Positions 7,471 to 15,264 are shown, counted from the stretch's first letter. The stretch is 22,851 nucleotides of DNA from Thioploca sp. (GCA_011371325.1 DRQV01000052.1:1-22851), one strand, 5' to 3'. The notes: a model not told the origin generated them from the sequence alone. Numbers and translations: made by a program.

Positions 7471-8049
7471 TTAATTATTGAGCTGGGCAATAGTAGCTCT
7501 AGCTTTAGATAAAATAGTATCGTAATGAGTTTCTAAAGCTGAATTCGTGCCACGTAAACCAGCTATTACTTTCATGGTCCAATCTAAGTATTCTTGTCTA
7601 CGTTCTAATGACCAATTACGAGGTGGGGAATGAGCAACATCGTAAATATTACAAATTTTATCAGCTAATTTAATTTGTTTGGCAGCGATAGATTTATTAG
7701 GAGCGGTTTCAATTTGTTTAAGTTTTCGTTGTTGTTTAGACAGATTTTTATCATCAGTAACTTCTTGTACTAAATGTAAAACTTTATCTCCAAACTGTGC
7801 TAGTATTTCCTGTGCAGATGCATCAGTGTCTTCCAATGTATCATGTAATAAAGCTGCCATCAGCGTAGTTATTTCTCGTATTCCACCCACTTGCCACAAA
7901 GTTATTGCTACTTCAATAGGATGATTTATATAAGGGACTGCTTCACTATTTTTGCGCCGTTGATGGCGATGCTTTATAGCTGCAAACTGTAATGCTTCTA
8001 ATAATAAGCCAATTTCTTCGGAACTAAATATCTTTTTTAGATTCATCAT
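7471..8049 (-). CDS. MESH1-like small alarmone hydrolase ((p)ppGpp 3'-pyrophosphohydrolase)
   Basis: A single-domain HD phosphohydrolase of 192 aa, close to metazoan MESH1/HDDC3 in size and motifs. Family members use Mn2+ to remove the 3'-pyrophosphate of (p)ppGpp, and human MESH1 also acts on NADPH. The HD site is complete: KHRHQRRKNSEAVPYINHP, ALLHDTLEDTDAS (H69, D70, E73, D74) and IKLADKICNI (D130), plus EVTDDKNLSK and GLRGTNSALE as in MESH1. There is no synthetase, TGS or ACT domain. Two in-frame ATGs (8049, 8046) follow a TTG; 8049 is chosen, and 8046 is equally possible. The gene overlaps yciB by 26 bases and is followed 2 bases later by gspE, forming one unit. Confidence 0.88.
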   Translation of the reverse strand: MMNLKKIFSSEEIGLLLEALQFAAIKHRHQRRKNSEAVPYINHPIEVAITLWQVGGIREITTLMAALLHDTLEDTDASAQEILAQFGDKVLHLVQEVTDDKNLSKQQRKLKQIETAPNKSIAAKQIKLADKICNIYDVAHSPPRNWSLERRQEYLDWTMKVIAGLRGTNSALETHYDTILSKARATIAQLNN

Positions 8050-8578
8050 CAATCACGATATAGCGAGTTAAGTAAAAACTTTGGCCAATTACAAATGCTA
8101 AAGTCAAACCTAACATACCAAATAGTTTAAAATTCACCCAAGTATTAGTATCAAAATTGAAGGCTACAAATAAATTTACGATTCCTACTACAATAAAAAA
8201 AGCTATCCAAGCAAAATTTAAATTTGTCCAAACTTTATTATAAGAAACTGTAATTTGTTTATCCAACATGCGTTGAAGTAAATTTTTATTACCAACGAAT
8301 TGGCTAACAAGAAATGCTAATGCAAAAGCCCAGTTAACAATAGTTGGCTTCCATTTTATAAAATTTTCATCTTGTAATAATAAAGTCAAACCACCAAGCA
8401 CCAAAACTAATACTAATGTTATAAGGTGCATATTCTCAATTTTGCCATTTTTAAACCAATGCCAACCAACTTGAATAACTGTTGCAACAATTATTACTGC
8501 CGTCGCAATGTAAATATCATAAACTTTATAGGCAATGAAAAATAATAAAATAGGTAAGAAATCGAAAAGTAGTTTCAT
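8024..8578 (-). CDS. yciB: YciB/IspZ inner-membrane septation protein
   Basis: An inner-membrane protein of the YciB (intracellular septation protein A) family, 184 aa with five predicted helices, linked to cell elongation, septation and envelope integrity. Family stretches are LLFDFLPILLFFIAYK at the N-terminus, FIKWKPTIVNWAFALAFL in the middle and FKLFGMLGLTLAFVIGQSFY near the end. No clear ribosome site precedes the ATG. The gap upstream to spoT (8579-8759) is AT-rich and I see no convincing promoter there. The 3' end overlaps the start of the alarmone hydrolase gene, so it is the first gene of a three-gene unit with gspE. Confidence 0.93.
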   Translation of the reverse strand: MKLLFDFLPILLFFIAYKVYDIYIATAVIIVATVIQVGWHWFKNGKIENMHLITLVLVLVLGGLTLLLQDENFIKWKPTIVNWAFALAFLVSQFVGNKNLLQRMLDKQITVSYNKVWTNLNFAWIAFFIVVGIVNLFVAFNFDTNTWVNFKLFGMLGLTLAFVIGQSFYLTRYIVIDDESKKDI

Positions 8579-8759
8579 ATTGATTAATTTTAAAATTAAG
8601 ATGTTAGAGTATGGGAGCTAAAATTTAGAATTACAAGTTTCATATAAAATTGCCTGTAAGTGACAGTTTTAATAAAATATTTTTCATACAAATTATATAG
8701 GATATTCCAATCGAATAGATTACAAATATATCAAATAATACGTTAAATTTAATTAGGAA

Positions 8760-10904
8760 TTATTTACTACGATATACACGAGTAACGCTATTTAAACGTC
8801 TAATATGACGTATAATGGTAGCAAGATGAGAACGATTTTTCACTGAGATGCAAAATTTAAGAATACTGCGACCATCATTATTTTCATTAGCAACATGTTC
8901 AATATTACTCTTCATATCAGTAATACAGGTTGCTACATTAGCTAAAACACCTTGTTGATCGTTTACTTCAATTTGAATATCAACTAAAAATTCTCCTTTT
9001 ATATCAGTTTCCCATTCAACTGGTTGTAATTTTTCAACTTTATATTGGATAACTTGTTTACATCCAGCAGTATGAATCACAATTCCTTTACCAGCACTGA
9101 TAAAACCGATTATATGATCTCCTGGAATTGGATGACAACAATTAGCAAAATTTACTACAATATTTTCAGTACTTTTAATAATTAATGGTTTAGGTTTATT
9201 TGTTTCGGTTGGTAATGATGGAGTTGGATCAAACTGACGAGCTACAATTAAGGCCATGCAGTTACCAAACCCAATCTCTGCCAATAAAATTTCCATACTC
9301 TTACATTTGAAAGCTTTTAATAAACTAGTAATTTGTTTATCGCTAAAATTATCCACATGTAAGGAGTAAGCCATTAATTCTTTATCCAACATGTGTCTGC
9401 CTAGGCGGATTGCTTCATCATGCTGGAGATTTTTTAAAAAATGTCTGATGTGGCTACGAGCTTTAGCACTAACAGCAAAATTTAACCAACTTGGATTAGG
9501 TCTAGCCCATTTAGCAGTGAATACTTCTACTGTTTGCCCACTTGAAAGTTGAGTTGATAGAGGAACATATTGACCATCAATTTTAGCAGACACACATTTA
9601 TTACCAACATCAGTATGAATCGCATATGCAAAATCGATAGCAGTTGCATTTTTAGGAATTTGTATAATTTCTCCTTTAGGACTAAATACATATACTTCTT
9701 CAGGAAATAGGTCGGTTTTTACATGTTCTAAAAATTCTATAGAATCACTTGCTCGTATTTCTAATAATTCTCGTAGCCACTCACTAGCTCTTTGATAAGA
9801 AGGTGTTTGATAATTATTTTTATTACCAAAATGTTCTAAATCATAAGTTGTGATTCCAGTTTCCGATAGCTTGTGCATTTCAATAGTACGAATTTGAGTT
9901 TCAATTAACATACCGTGCGAACCAAATAGTAAAGTATGAATAGATTGATAACCGTTACTTTTGGGGATCGCAATATAATCTTTAAAATACTCAAATATCG
10001 GTTTATACAAACTATGTACTGCTCCAAGAGCAAGATAACAATCGGCTTTATTATCAACGATAATTCGTAATGCACAAATATTCATCAACTGCAAAAAAGT
10101 TTTATTGGGTGAAGAAGACTTTTTCTTATTACACATATCAAAATAAATACGGTATGGATTACGTTTACGTTTATAAACTTCAGCCTTAACATTATATTTA
10201 GCTAACTGTTTTTCAATAGATATTTTAATGGTATTAAAAGTTGCGGAACGCTGATTATTAATTTTTTGCAGTCGATGAGATAGAATTTGGTAACGTTTAG
10301 GATATAAAGCCGCAAAACTAAGTTCTTCTAATTCAGCTTGAATAATATTAATTCCTAAACGATTGGCGATAGGGGCATATATCTCTAAAGTTTCTCTAGC
10401 AATACGTCGTCTTGCAGTTAGTCGCATTGCTCCTAAAGTTCGCATATTATGTAAGCGATCAGCAAGTTTAACTATTATGACTCGAATATCACGATTCATT
10501 GCTAATAACATTTTACGAAAATTTTCCGCTTGAGCATGTTCACGAGTTTTAAATTCAATGGTAGATAATTTGCTAACACCATCAACTAATTCAGCAACTT
10601 GTTTACCAAATTCTATTGCTAGTTTTTCTTTAGTAATACCAGTATCTTCAATAACATCATGTAACATTGCCGCACATAAAGTCTGGGTATCACTATGCAT
10701 TTCTGCTAGAATATAAGTTGCTGCAAGTGGATGAAAAATATAGGCTTCTCCAGATTTACGTAATTGGCCATCATGAGCTTCAGCACTAAATAAATAAGCA
10801 CGATAAATCTCCTTGACCTGTGAAGTATCAAGATATTCATCTAATAATTCACATAAATCACTAATAAATATTTTGGTTGGAGGATTGGCTAAGGCCTGCG
10901 GCAT
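8760..10904 (-). CDS. spoT: SpoT/Rel-family alarmone enzyme, probably hydrolase only
   Basis: A long RSH enzyme of 714 aa that sets (p)ppGpp levels. Domains in order are HD hydrolase (about 25-190), synthetase-like (about 235-355), TGS (about 400-462), zinc-finger/CC region with C589, C590 and C615, and ACT (about 636-714). The hydrolase site is intact: RKSGEAYIFHP, HDVIEDT (H82, D83, E86, D87) and KLADRLHNMRTL (D149). The synthetase-like domain departs from the family at key points. The Mg-binding Asp (D264 in S. equisimilis Rel) is N275 in LMNICALR, the PGR before FKDY is FEY (304-306), and the GVAAHW motif is GITTYD (350-355). Only E335 in ETQIRT and IPKSNGYQSIHT look normal. I infer loss of synthesis with hydrolysis retained. 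It follows rpoZ by 64 bases, the usual gammaproteobacterial pairing. Confidence 0.93.
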   Translation of the reverse strand: MPQALANPPTKIFISDLCELLDEYLDTSQVKEIYRAYLFSAEAHDGQLRKSGEAYIFHPLAATYILAEMHSDTQTLCAAMLHDVIEDTGITKEKLAIEFGKQVAELVDGVSKLSTIEFKTREHAQAENFRKMLLAMNRDIRVIIVKLADRLHNMRTLGAMRLTARRRIARETLEIYAPIANRLGINIIQAELEELSFAALYPKRYQILSHRLQKINNQRSATFNTIKISIEKQLAKYNVKAEVYKRKRNPYRIYFDMCNKKKSSSPNKTFLQLMNICALRIIVDNKADCYLALGAVHSLYKPIFEYFKDYIAIPKSNGYQSIHTLLFGSHGMLIETQIRTIEMHKLSETGITTYDLEHFGNKNNYQTPSYQRASEWLRELLEIRASDSIEFLEHVKTDLFPEEVYVFSPKGEIIQIPKNATAIDFAYAIHTDVGNKCVSAKIDGQYVPLSTQLSSGQTVEVFTAKWARPNPSWLNFAVSAKARSHIRHFLKNLQHDEAIRLGRHMLDKELMAYSLHVDNFSDKQITSLLKAFKCKSMEILLAEIGFGNCMALIVARQFDPTPSLPTETNKPKPLIIKSTENIVVNFANCCHPIPGDHIIGFISAGKGIVIHTAGCKQVIQYKVEKLQPVEWETDIKGEFLVDIQIEVNDQQGVLANVATCITDMKSNIEHVANENNDGRSILKFCISVKNRSHLATIIRHIRRLNSVTRVYRSK

Positions 10905-10968
10905 ATTAATTTAGAAAGTGTTAGCTAGGAATGCTTGGTTATCTGCATAAATTAATTAATAATTAGTA

Positions 10969-11199
10969 TTAATTTATGGGTTTAAATGATTGTTCTTCTA
11001 AAAGTTTATCAAAATTATCTGCATTTATTTTGTCCTCAGCAATTTCTCGTAATGCTATTACAGTTGGTTTATCATCATTTGCTGGAACTAATGGAGTTGC
11101 ACCCATAGCAATCTGCCGGGCACGTTTACTAGCCAATAGAACCAAATCAAACCGATTATCAACATATTTTAAACAATCTTCTACGGTTATACGTGCCAT
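10969..11199 (-). CDS. rpoZ: RNA polymerase omega subunit
   Basis: The omega subunit helps assemble and stabilise RNA polymerase by holding beta-prime, and in E. coli it forms part of a ppGpp-binding site. The product is 76 aa with the family N-terminus MARITVEDCLKYVDNRFDLV, then LLASKRARQIAMGATPLV and the conserved acidic stretch ALREIAEDKI. AGGA 8 bases before the ATG is a good ribosome site. It precedes spoT in the same orientation, as in many gammaproteobacteria; the gmk gene that often lies upstream is absent. Its start is back to back with a prenyltransferase gene. Confidence 0.97.
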   Translation of the reverse strand: MARITVEDCLKYVDNRFDLVLLASKRARQIAMGATPLVPANDDKPTVIALREIAEDKINADNFDKLLEEQSFKPIN

Positions 11200-11227
11200 T
11201 TGTTTTCCTAGGTATAAATAGTATAAT
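11200..11227. promoter_or_regulatory. Back-to-back promoters of rpoZ-spoT (-) and the menA-like gene (+)
   Basis: On the plus strand TTGTTT (11200-11205), 16 bases and TATAAT (11222-11227) point to the prenyltransferase gene, with a leader near 30 bases. On the minus strand a TATACT (11220-11225) occupies almost the same bases and points to rpoZ; its -35 is not clear. The two -10 boxes overlap, so RNA polymerase could probably occupy only one direction at a time. The + promoter also covers the rpoZ ribosome site. Confidence 0.45.
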
Positions 11228-11263
11228 ATTGGAGGTATTTAAAAAATTTAAGAAAAATCTACA

Positions 11264-12166
11264 ATGAAAAATCTAACAATTTGGGTTAAGGCAACTCGGC
11301 CTCAATTTTTTACGGTTATTATTTTACCAATTTTATTGGGTACTGCTATTGCTTGGCATTTACAAGGTATATTTTCATTAATTTACTTAATTTTGTCATT
11401 GTTAGCAGGTATATTTGCTCATGCTGGTATTAATGTATTTAATGATTACTTTGACCATTTAAATCAAACTGATGAATTTAATCATTCTCCACTCACTCCA
11501 TTTGCTGGTGGTAGTCGTATGATTCAAAATGGAATATTAACTATAACAGAAACATATTGGTTTGGATTAATTTTAATTTTAGTGGCAATTCTCATTGGTT
11601 TTTTTTTAGTGGCAATGAAAGGATTACCATTATTGTGGATAGGTATCTTTGGTATATTATCTGGCTATTTCTATTCGGCCCCACCACTTTCATTTATTGA
11701 TAAAGGCTTAGGAGAATTATTAATCGGTTGTAATTTTGGAATATTATCAGTATTGGGAGCTTATTATGTACAAACTCAGACTTTAAACTGGATTGTAGTC
11801 ATTGCATCACTACCTTTAGCTTGTTTAGTGACAGCAATCCTATATATTAATGAATTTCCCGATTATAATGCAGATAAACGAGCTAGAAAAAATAATTTAG
11901 TAGTACGTTTAGGACTAATATCTGCTAGGCCTATTTATTCCATCTTAATAGGATTAAGCTTTTTTACTATAATTATTGGAGTAATATTAAATGGCTTACC
12001 TTTGTTCAGTTTAATTAGTTTACTTGTACTACCATTAGGATTTTTTGCAATCAAAGGGCTGTATAATTATTATGACGAGCCAATTTCTCTTATTCCAGCT
12101 ATTAAAAATACCATTATGTTACATACATCAGTCAGTTTGGTGTTAATTGCATCTTTCTTATTATAA
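11264..12166 (+). CDS. UbiA-family prenyltransferase, MenA-like
   Basis: An integral membrane enzyme of 300 aa with about eight to nine predicted helices that should transfer a polyprenyl chain to an aromatic quinone precursor. The two Mg-diphosphate motifs are visible: NVFNDYFDHLNQTDE (about 57-71) and EFPDYNADKRARKNNLVVRL (about 192-211). The N-terminal WVKATRPQFFTVIILPILLG and the FAGGSRMIQNG loop resemble MenA (1,4-dihydroxy-2-naphthoate prenyltransferase) more than UbiA. No other quinone gene is beside it. A menaquinone role would suit sulfur oxidisers that feed DsrMKJOP electrons into quinones, but the substrate is inferred from resemblance only. No strong ribosome site is seen (AAGA about 12 bases upstream). 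Confidence 0.75.
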   Translation: MKNLTIWVKATRPQFFTVIILPILLGTAIAWHLQGIFSLIYLILSLLAGIFAHAGINVFNDYFDHLNQTDEFNHSPLTPFAGGSRMIQNGILTITETYWFGLILILVAILIGFFLVAMKGLPLLWIGIFGILSGYFYSAPPLSFIDKGLGELLIGCNFGILSVLGAYYVQTQTLNWIVVIASLPLACLVTAILYINEFPDYNADKRARKNNLVVRLGLISARPIYSILIGLSFFTIIIGVILNGLPLFSLISLLVLPLGFFAIKGLYNYYDEPISLIPAIKNTIMLHTSVSLVLIASFLL

Positions 12167-12292
12167 ATTGATAACATGTTTGGTGTCAAGCTGATCCGAG
12201 TAATTAAGTGAGTAACCACACTAAAATTTGTACAGTTATGAATTCTAAAAAATAATAAGAAATTTATAGTACCATGACAATGTATTATTTTT

Positions 12293-12325
12293 AGGGGCTA
12301 ACCTTATGTGTTTGCCCTGCTTTTT
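12293..12325 (+). terminator. Degenerate GGGC/GCCC hairpin with T-run, possible terminator or eroded repeat
   Basis: AGGGGCTAAC (12293-12302) can pair with GTTTGCCCT (12310-12318) with one bulge and one mismatch, loop CTTATGT, followed after two bases by TTTTT (12321-12325). It could end menA-like transcription about 130 bases past the stop. Its right arm shares TTGCCCTRC with the palindrome after dsrL, so it may be a decayed member of a dispersed palindromic repeat. Confidence 0.3.
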
Positions 12326-12330
12326 ATATC

Positions 12331-12531
12331 CTAATTTGAATAAATAATACTTTCAGATAATCTTCCAATAACTTCATTTATGCCAAAAACCTCTTCATAT
12401 CTACGGCTGTTGGGAAAGATTAGACTTTGTAGGAAGATTGTACCAACGGCTATGATGGCGTAAACATTCCTGATGACTATGTTTCGGATTGAATCCGCTA
12501 AATCCTGTTTAAACTGATTTTTGCCTATCAA
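12331..12531 (-). other. Doubtful 66-codon open frame downstream of rng
   Basis: The frame has no ATG; it would start on TTG at 12531. It is in the same frame as rng and separated from it by a single TAA (12562-12564) plus ten more codons. I compared it with the recalled C-terminal domain of RNase G and see no similarity. Codon use (ATC, AAC, CAG, GCC) is less AT-biased than in the neighbours. A middle segment is hydrophobic (NVYAIIAVGTIFLQSLIF). It could be a remnant of a lost gene or mobile element, or chance. I do not recognise it. Confidence 0.2.
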
Positions 12532-12561
12532 TTTTAAGATGAAATATCGTAAGTGTAGAAT

Positions 12562-13725
12562 TTATTTCATTACCAAACCTCTTCCTTCGCAAGTTGGACA
12601 AGTTTTACATAATACTTGTTCCAAACTATCATAAGTCCGTTTTCTTGTTATTTCTACCAATCCCAATCTAGAAATTTCACTAATTTTAACATGGTCATTT
12701 ATTAAACCTTGTTTTAAAGCATCTAAAATTTTATTTTTATGTACATAATTTTTCATATCAATAAAATCAATAATAATAATCCCACTAATATTGCGTAATT
12801 TGATTTGATTTGCTATCGTAATTGCAGCTTCCAAATTTGTTTTAAACAATGTTTCAGACAAATTACATTTACCTATGTAAGAACCAGTATTTACATCAAT
12901 AGTAGTCATAGCCTCAGTTGCTTCTATTATTATATAACCACCAGAATTAAGCATAACCTTTGGTTCTAAAAACTTATTGATATTGATAGAATGCTGCTCA
13001 AACAAAGTATGTTTTTTTGTAGAAAAATACTCTATTTGCGGTATAAAATGAGGAGCAAATCGTTTAATAAAATTACTTATCTCCTCAGAGATTGCATTGG
13101 AATCAACTTTAAATTTATAAGTCATTGGATCAATTAAATCACGAATAACTTGTAAATATATTGGCAATTCCTCATAAATTAATGAACTTGTCCTTGTATC
13201 TTGAATATCTTGCCATAAATTGTATAAAAACTCTAAGTCATTAAACAATATATTTTCAGAAACTCCTTCAGCAGCAGTGCGGATAATTAAACTATACTTA
13301 CAACTCCTTGATAAGAATATTTTTTTTAAACGTTGACGTTCTTTAGGAGATGTTATACGATTTGAGATTTTGAGTAAATCAGATGAATTTGGTAAAAGTA
13401 TGATATAACGTGAAGGAATGGAAATGTTAGTTGTTAAACAAGCTTGTTTATTGCCTGCTGGTTCTTTTATAACTTGCACTAGTAAAATTTGCCCTTGATG
13501 ATAGATCGATGAATTATTTTGTAAAAATGCTGGCTTTTTTAAACCAATATTTACAAACGCAGCTTTCATACCTGGTAATATTCTAGTAATTTGACCTTCA
13601 TATATATTCCCAACCAAACTAACATTATCATTCCTTTCAACGATTATTTTTATTAATACACTATTTTCTATAATTGCTATCTGAGTTATACTACTGGTGG
13701 TAGAAATTAAAATTTCTTTATACAT
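12562..13725 (-). CDS. rng: Ribonuclease G, C-terminally shortened
   Basis: An RNase E/G-family endoribonuclease that processes the 5' end of 16S rRNA and degrades some mRNAs. The product is 387 aa; E. coli RNase G is 489. Present are the S1 domain with VGNIYEGQITRILPGMKAAF (about 38-57), the 5' sensor region (SLIIRTAAEGV), the catalytic Asp in TTIDVNTGS (about 278-286), the second Asp in IIIIDFIDMKN, and the zinc-link cysteines in CKTCPTCEGRG. Translation stops five codons after the zinc link, so the roughly 80-residue small domain at the C-terminus is missing. The S1 region is also compact. The catalytic half looks intact, and the zinc link suggests dimers are still possible. No ribosome site is visible before the ATG. 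It is divergent from dsrA. Confidence 0.9.
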   Translation of the reverse strand: MYKEILISTTSSITQIAIIENSVLIKIIVERNDNVSLVGNIYEGQITRILPGMKAAFVNIGLKKPAFLQNNSSIYHQGQILLVQVIKEPAGNKQACLTTNISIPSRYIILLPNSSDLLKISNRITSPKERQRLKKIFLSRSCKYSLIIRTAAEGVSENILFNDLEFLYNLWQDIQDTRTSSLIYEELPIYLQVIRDLIDPMTYKFKVDSNAISEEISNFIKRFAPHFIPQIEYFSTKKHTLFEQHSININKFLEPKVMLNSGGYIIIEATEAMTTIDVNTGSYIGKCNLSETLFKTNLEAAITIANQIKLRNISGIIIIDFIDMKNYVHKNKILDALKQGLINDHVKISEISRLGLVEITRKRTYDSLEQVLCKTCPTCEGRGLVMK

Positions 13726-13756
13726 GATATTAAAATACTTGCTATTAGTTATAATG

Positions 13757-13792
13757 ATTATAGCATTTATAAATAAAAGCTGTATTTGTCAA
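13757..13792 (-). promoter_or_regulatory. Promoter region of rng
   Basis: On the minus strand a perfect TATAAT (13757-13762) is preceded by TGC (extended -10). A perfect TTGACA lies at 13787-13792, but 24 bases away, too far to pair with it; at 15 bases from TTGACA there is TATAAA instead. Either the extended -10 works alone or the TTGACA/TATAAA pair does. Start near 13750 would leave a leader of about 25 bases. Confidence 0.45.
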
Positions 13793-13882
13793 AAAATTTT
13801 ACCTAATTTTTAGTTTATCTGATAGAATTTTACTGGATGGAAATTTAACTTGAATGTATATTAATAAATTAGTGTTTTATGA

Positions 13883-13888
13883 TATACT
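13883..13888 (+). promoter_or_regulatory. Extended -10 of the dsr operon promoter
   Basis: TATACT (13883-13888) preceded by TGA gives an extended -10, with TTAATA (13861-13866) as a weak -35 at 16 bases. Start would be near 13895, about 32 bases before the dsrA ATG and upstream of its AAGGAG ribosome site. No obvious operator-like repeat flanks it. Confidence 0.45.
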
Positions 13889-13926
13889 GAAAAAATAATA
13901 TATTAATCTAAAGGAGCTTGTTGAAA

Positions 13927-15168
13927 ATGGGTAAGCCAATGCATAATACTCCGATGTTGGATGAGTTGGAAAGTGGGCCTTGGCCTAGTTTCATAACTGG
14001 CATTAAGCGTCTTGCTAAAGATGAAGGTAAGTCTTATCAAAATATGATGGTTGATCTGTTGGGTCAATTAGAACATTCCTATGAAACCAAGAAGGGTTAT
14101 TGGAAAGGTGGTACTGTAGGAGTTATTGGTTATGGTGGTGGAGTTATTCCACGTTTTTCCGAAGTTGCGAAAAACTATCCAGAATCCAAAGAATTTCATA
14201 CTTTGCGTATCATGCCACCACCTGGAATGCATTATAACACCAAATTATTACGTGATTTTTGTGATATTTGGGAAAAGTATGGTTCTGGTTTGATTGCTTT
14301 GCATGGTCAAAGTGGCGATATTATGTTACAAGGTACTACTACCGATAATATTCAACCCTGTTTTGATGAATTAAATGAAATGGGATTTGATATGGGTGGT
14401 GCTGGCCCAGCAGTTCGGACTGGTATGTCTTGCGTAGGAGCAGCTCGTTGCGAACAGTCTTGTGCTAACGAACAAAAAGTTCTACGGATGTTGGTAAATA
14501 CCTATATTGATGATATGCATCGTCCAGCATTGCCTTACAAGTTCAAATTTAAGGTATCTGGTTGCCCTAATGATTGTATGAATTCAATTACTAGGGCTGA
14601 TATGTCCGTTATTGGTACTTGGCGTGATGATATGAAAGTTGACCAAACTGAGGTCAAAGCCTTCGTTGCTGATAAAGGTCGTAAATATGTAGTTGATAAC
14701 GTAATTTCCCGTTGTCCAACTAATGCATTGTCACTTAATGACGATGATAGTTTAGAAGTTGATAATAAAAGTTGTGTACGTTGTATGCACTGTATTAATG
14801 TAATGACCAAAGCATTATCTGTTGGTGATGATAAAGGTGTAACAGTGTTGATTGGTGGTAAACGTACTCTGAAAATTGGTGATTTGATGGGTACTGTTAT
14901 CGTGCCATTCATGAAATTAGAAACTGAAGATGATTACGAAAAGTTAAATGAAATCGCTGGTAATACTATTGACTTCTTTGCTGAAAATGCTTTGGAACAT
15001 GAACGTACCGGTGAAATGATTGAACGAATTGGTTTAGTTAATTTCATAGAAGGTATTGGTTTAGAAGTTGATCCAAATATGATTTCCCAGCCACGTCAAA
15101 GTTCTTATGTTAGAATGGATAACTGGGATGAAGAAGCTCAAAAATGGCAAGAACGTAAAGCTGCTTAA
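13927..15168 (+). CDS. dsrA: Reverse dissimilatory sulfite reductase alpha subunit
   Basis: DsrA is the alpha subunit of the cytoplasmic alpha2beta2 siroheme sulfite reductase; in sulfur oxidisers it runs toward sulfite, acting on sulfur carried by DsrC. The product is 413 aa (about 417 in Allochromatium vinosum). Siroheme/4Fe-4S ligands appear at C169 and C175 (MSCVGAARC) and C213 and C217 (GCPNDC). An inserted ferredoxin domain has C263 and C283, C286, C289 (CVRCMHC). Stretches such as GQLEHSYETKKGYWKGGTV and PALPYKFKFKVSGCPNDC are of the sulfur-oxidiser type. The ATG at 13927 is chosen because AAGGAG (13911-13916) is 10 bases away; two TTG codons upstream are too close to it. Confidence 0.98.
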   Translation: MGKPMHNTPMLDELESGPWPSFITGIKRLAKDEGKSYQNMMVDLLGQLEHSYETKKGYWKGGTVGVIGYGGGVIPRFSEVAKNYPESKEFHTLRIMPPPGMHYNTKLLRDFCDIWEKYGSGLIALHGQSGDIMLQGTTTDNIQPCFDELNEMGFDMGGAGPAVRTGMSCVGAARCEQSCANEQKVLRMLVNTYIDDMHRPALPYKFKFKVSGCPNDCMNSITRADMSVIGTWRDDMKVDQTEVKAFVADKGRKYVVDNVISRCPTNALSLNDDDSLEVDNKSCVRCMHCINVMTKALSVGDDKGVTVLIGGKRTLKIGDLMGTVIVPFMKLETEDDYEKLNEIAGNTIDFFAENALEHERTGEMIERIGLVNFIEGIGLEVDPNMISQPRQSSYVRMDNWDEEAQKWQERKAA

Positions 15169-15222
15169 ACAGCTTAATTATAAATGTTTAATACTTGATT
15201 AAAACTTAAAAATTTTAATTAG

Positions 15223-15243
15223 GAATTAAGAATTAAGAATTAT
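15223..15243 (+). repeat. Three tandem 7-bp units in the dsrA-dsrB spacer
   Basis: GAATTAA GAATTAA GAATTAT occupies 15223-15243 in the 96-base spacer, just before the strong dsrB ribosome site. A 13-base palindrome TTAAAA-A-TTTTAA lies shortly upstream. A simple slippage-type repeat; no function is evident. Confidence 0.6.
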
Positions 15244-15264
15244 AAATTTTTTAGGAGGTTATTT

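Larger units (their letters stand above)
12167..12561. other. Gene-poor stretch between convergent menA-like gene and rng
   Basis: A 395-base gap between two gene ends. It contains a degenerate hairpin at 12293-12318 followed by five T residues, and a minus-strand open frame at 12331-12531, described separately. It also holds a short perfect palindrome CGGATT-G-AATCCG at 12485-12497. The right half (about 12360-12500) is visibly less AT-rich than the surrounding DNA. I see no tRNA or intact transposase gene. Confidence 0.5.

Noticed and set aside
10976..11221. Open frame antisense to rpoZ on the + strand
   Set aside because: It mirrors the conserved rpoZ coding sequence; its product has no family features.
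12331..12564. Stop-codon readthrough giving a full-length RNase G
   Set aside because: The downstream in-frame translation shows no resemblance to the RNase G C-terminal domain.
14535..14912. Open frame antisense to dsrA
   Set aside because: Lies entirely within conserved dsrA codons; no ribosome site or family features.
15223..15243. CRISPR-like array
   Set aside because: Units are only 7 bp and contiguous with no spacers; simple slippage repeat.
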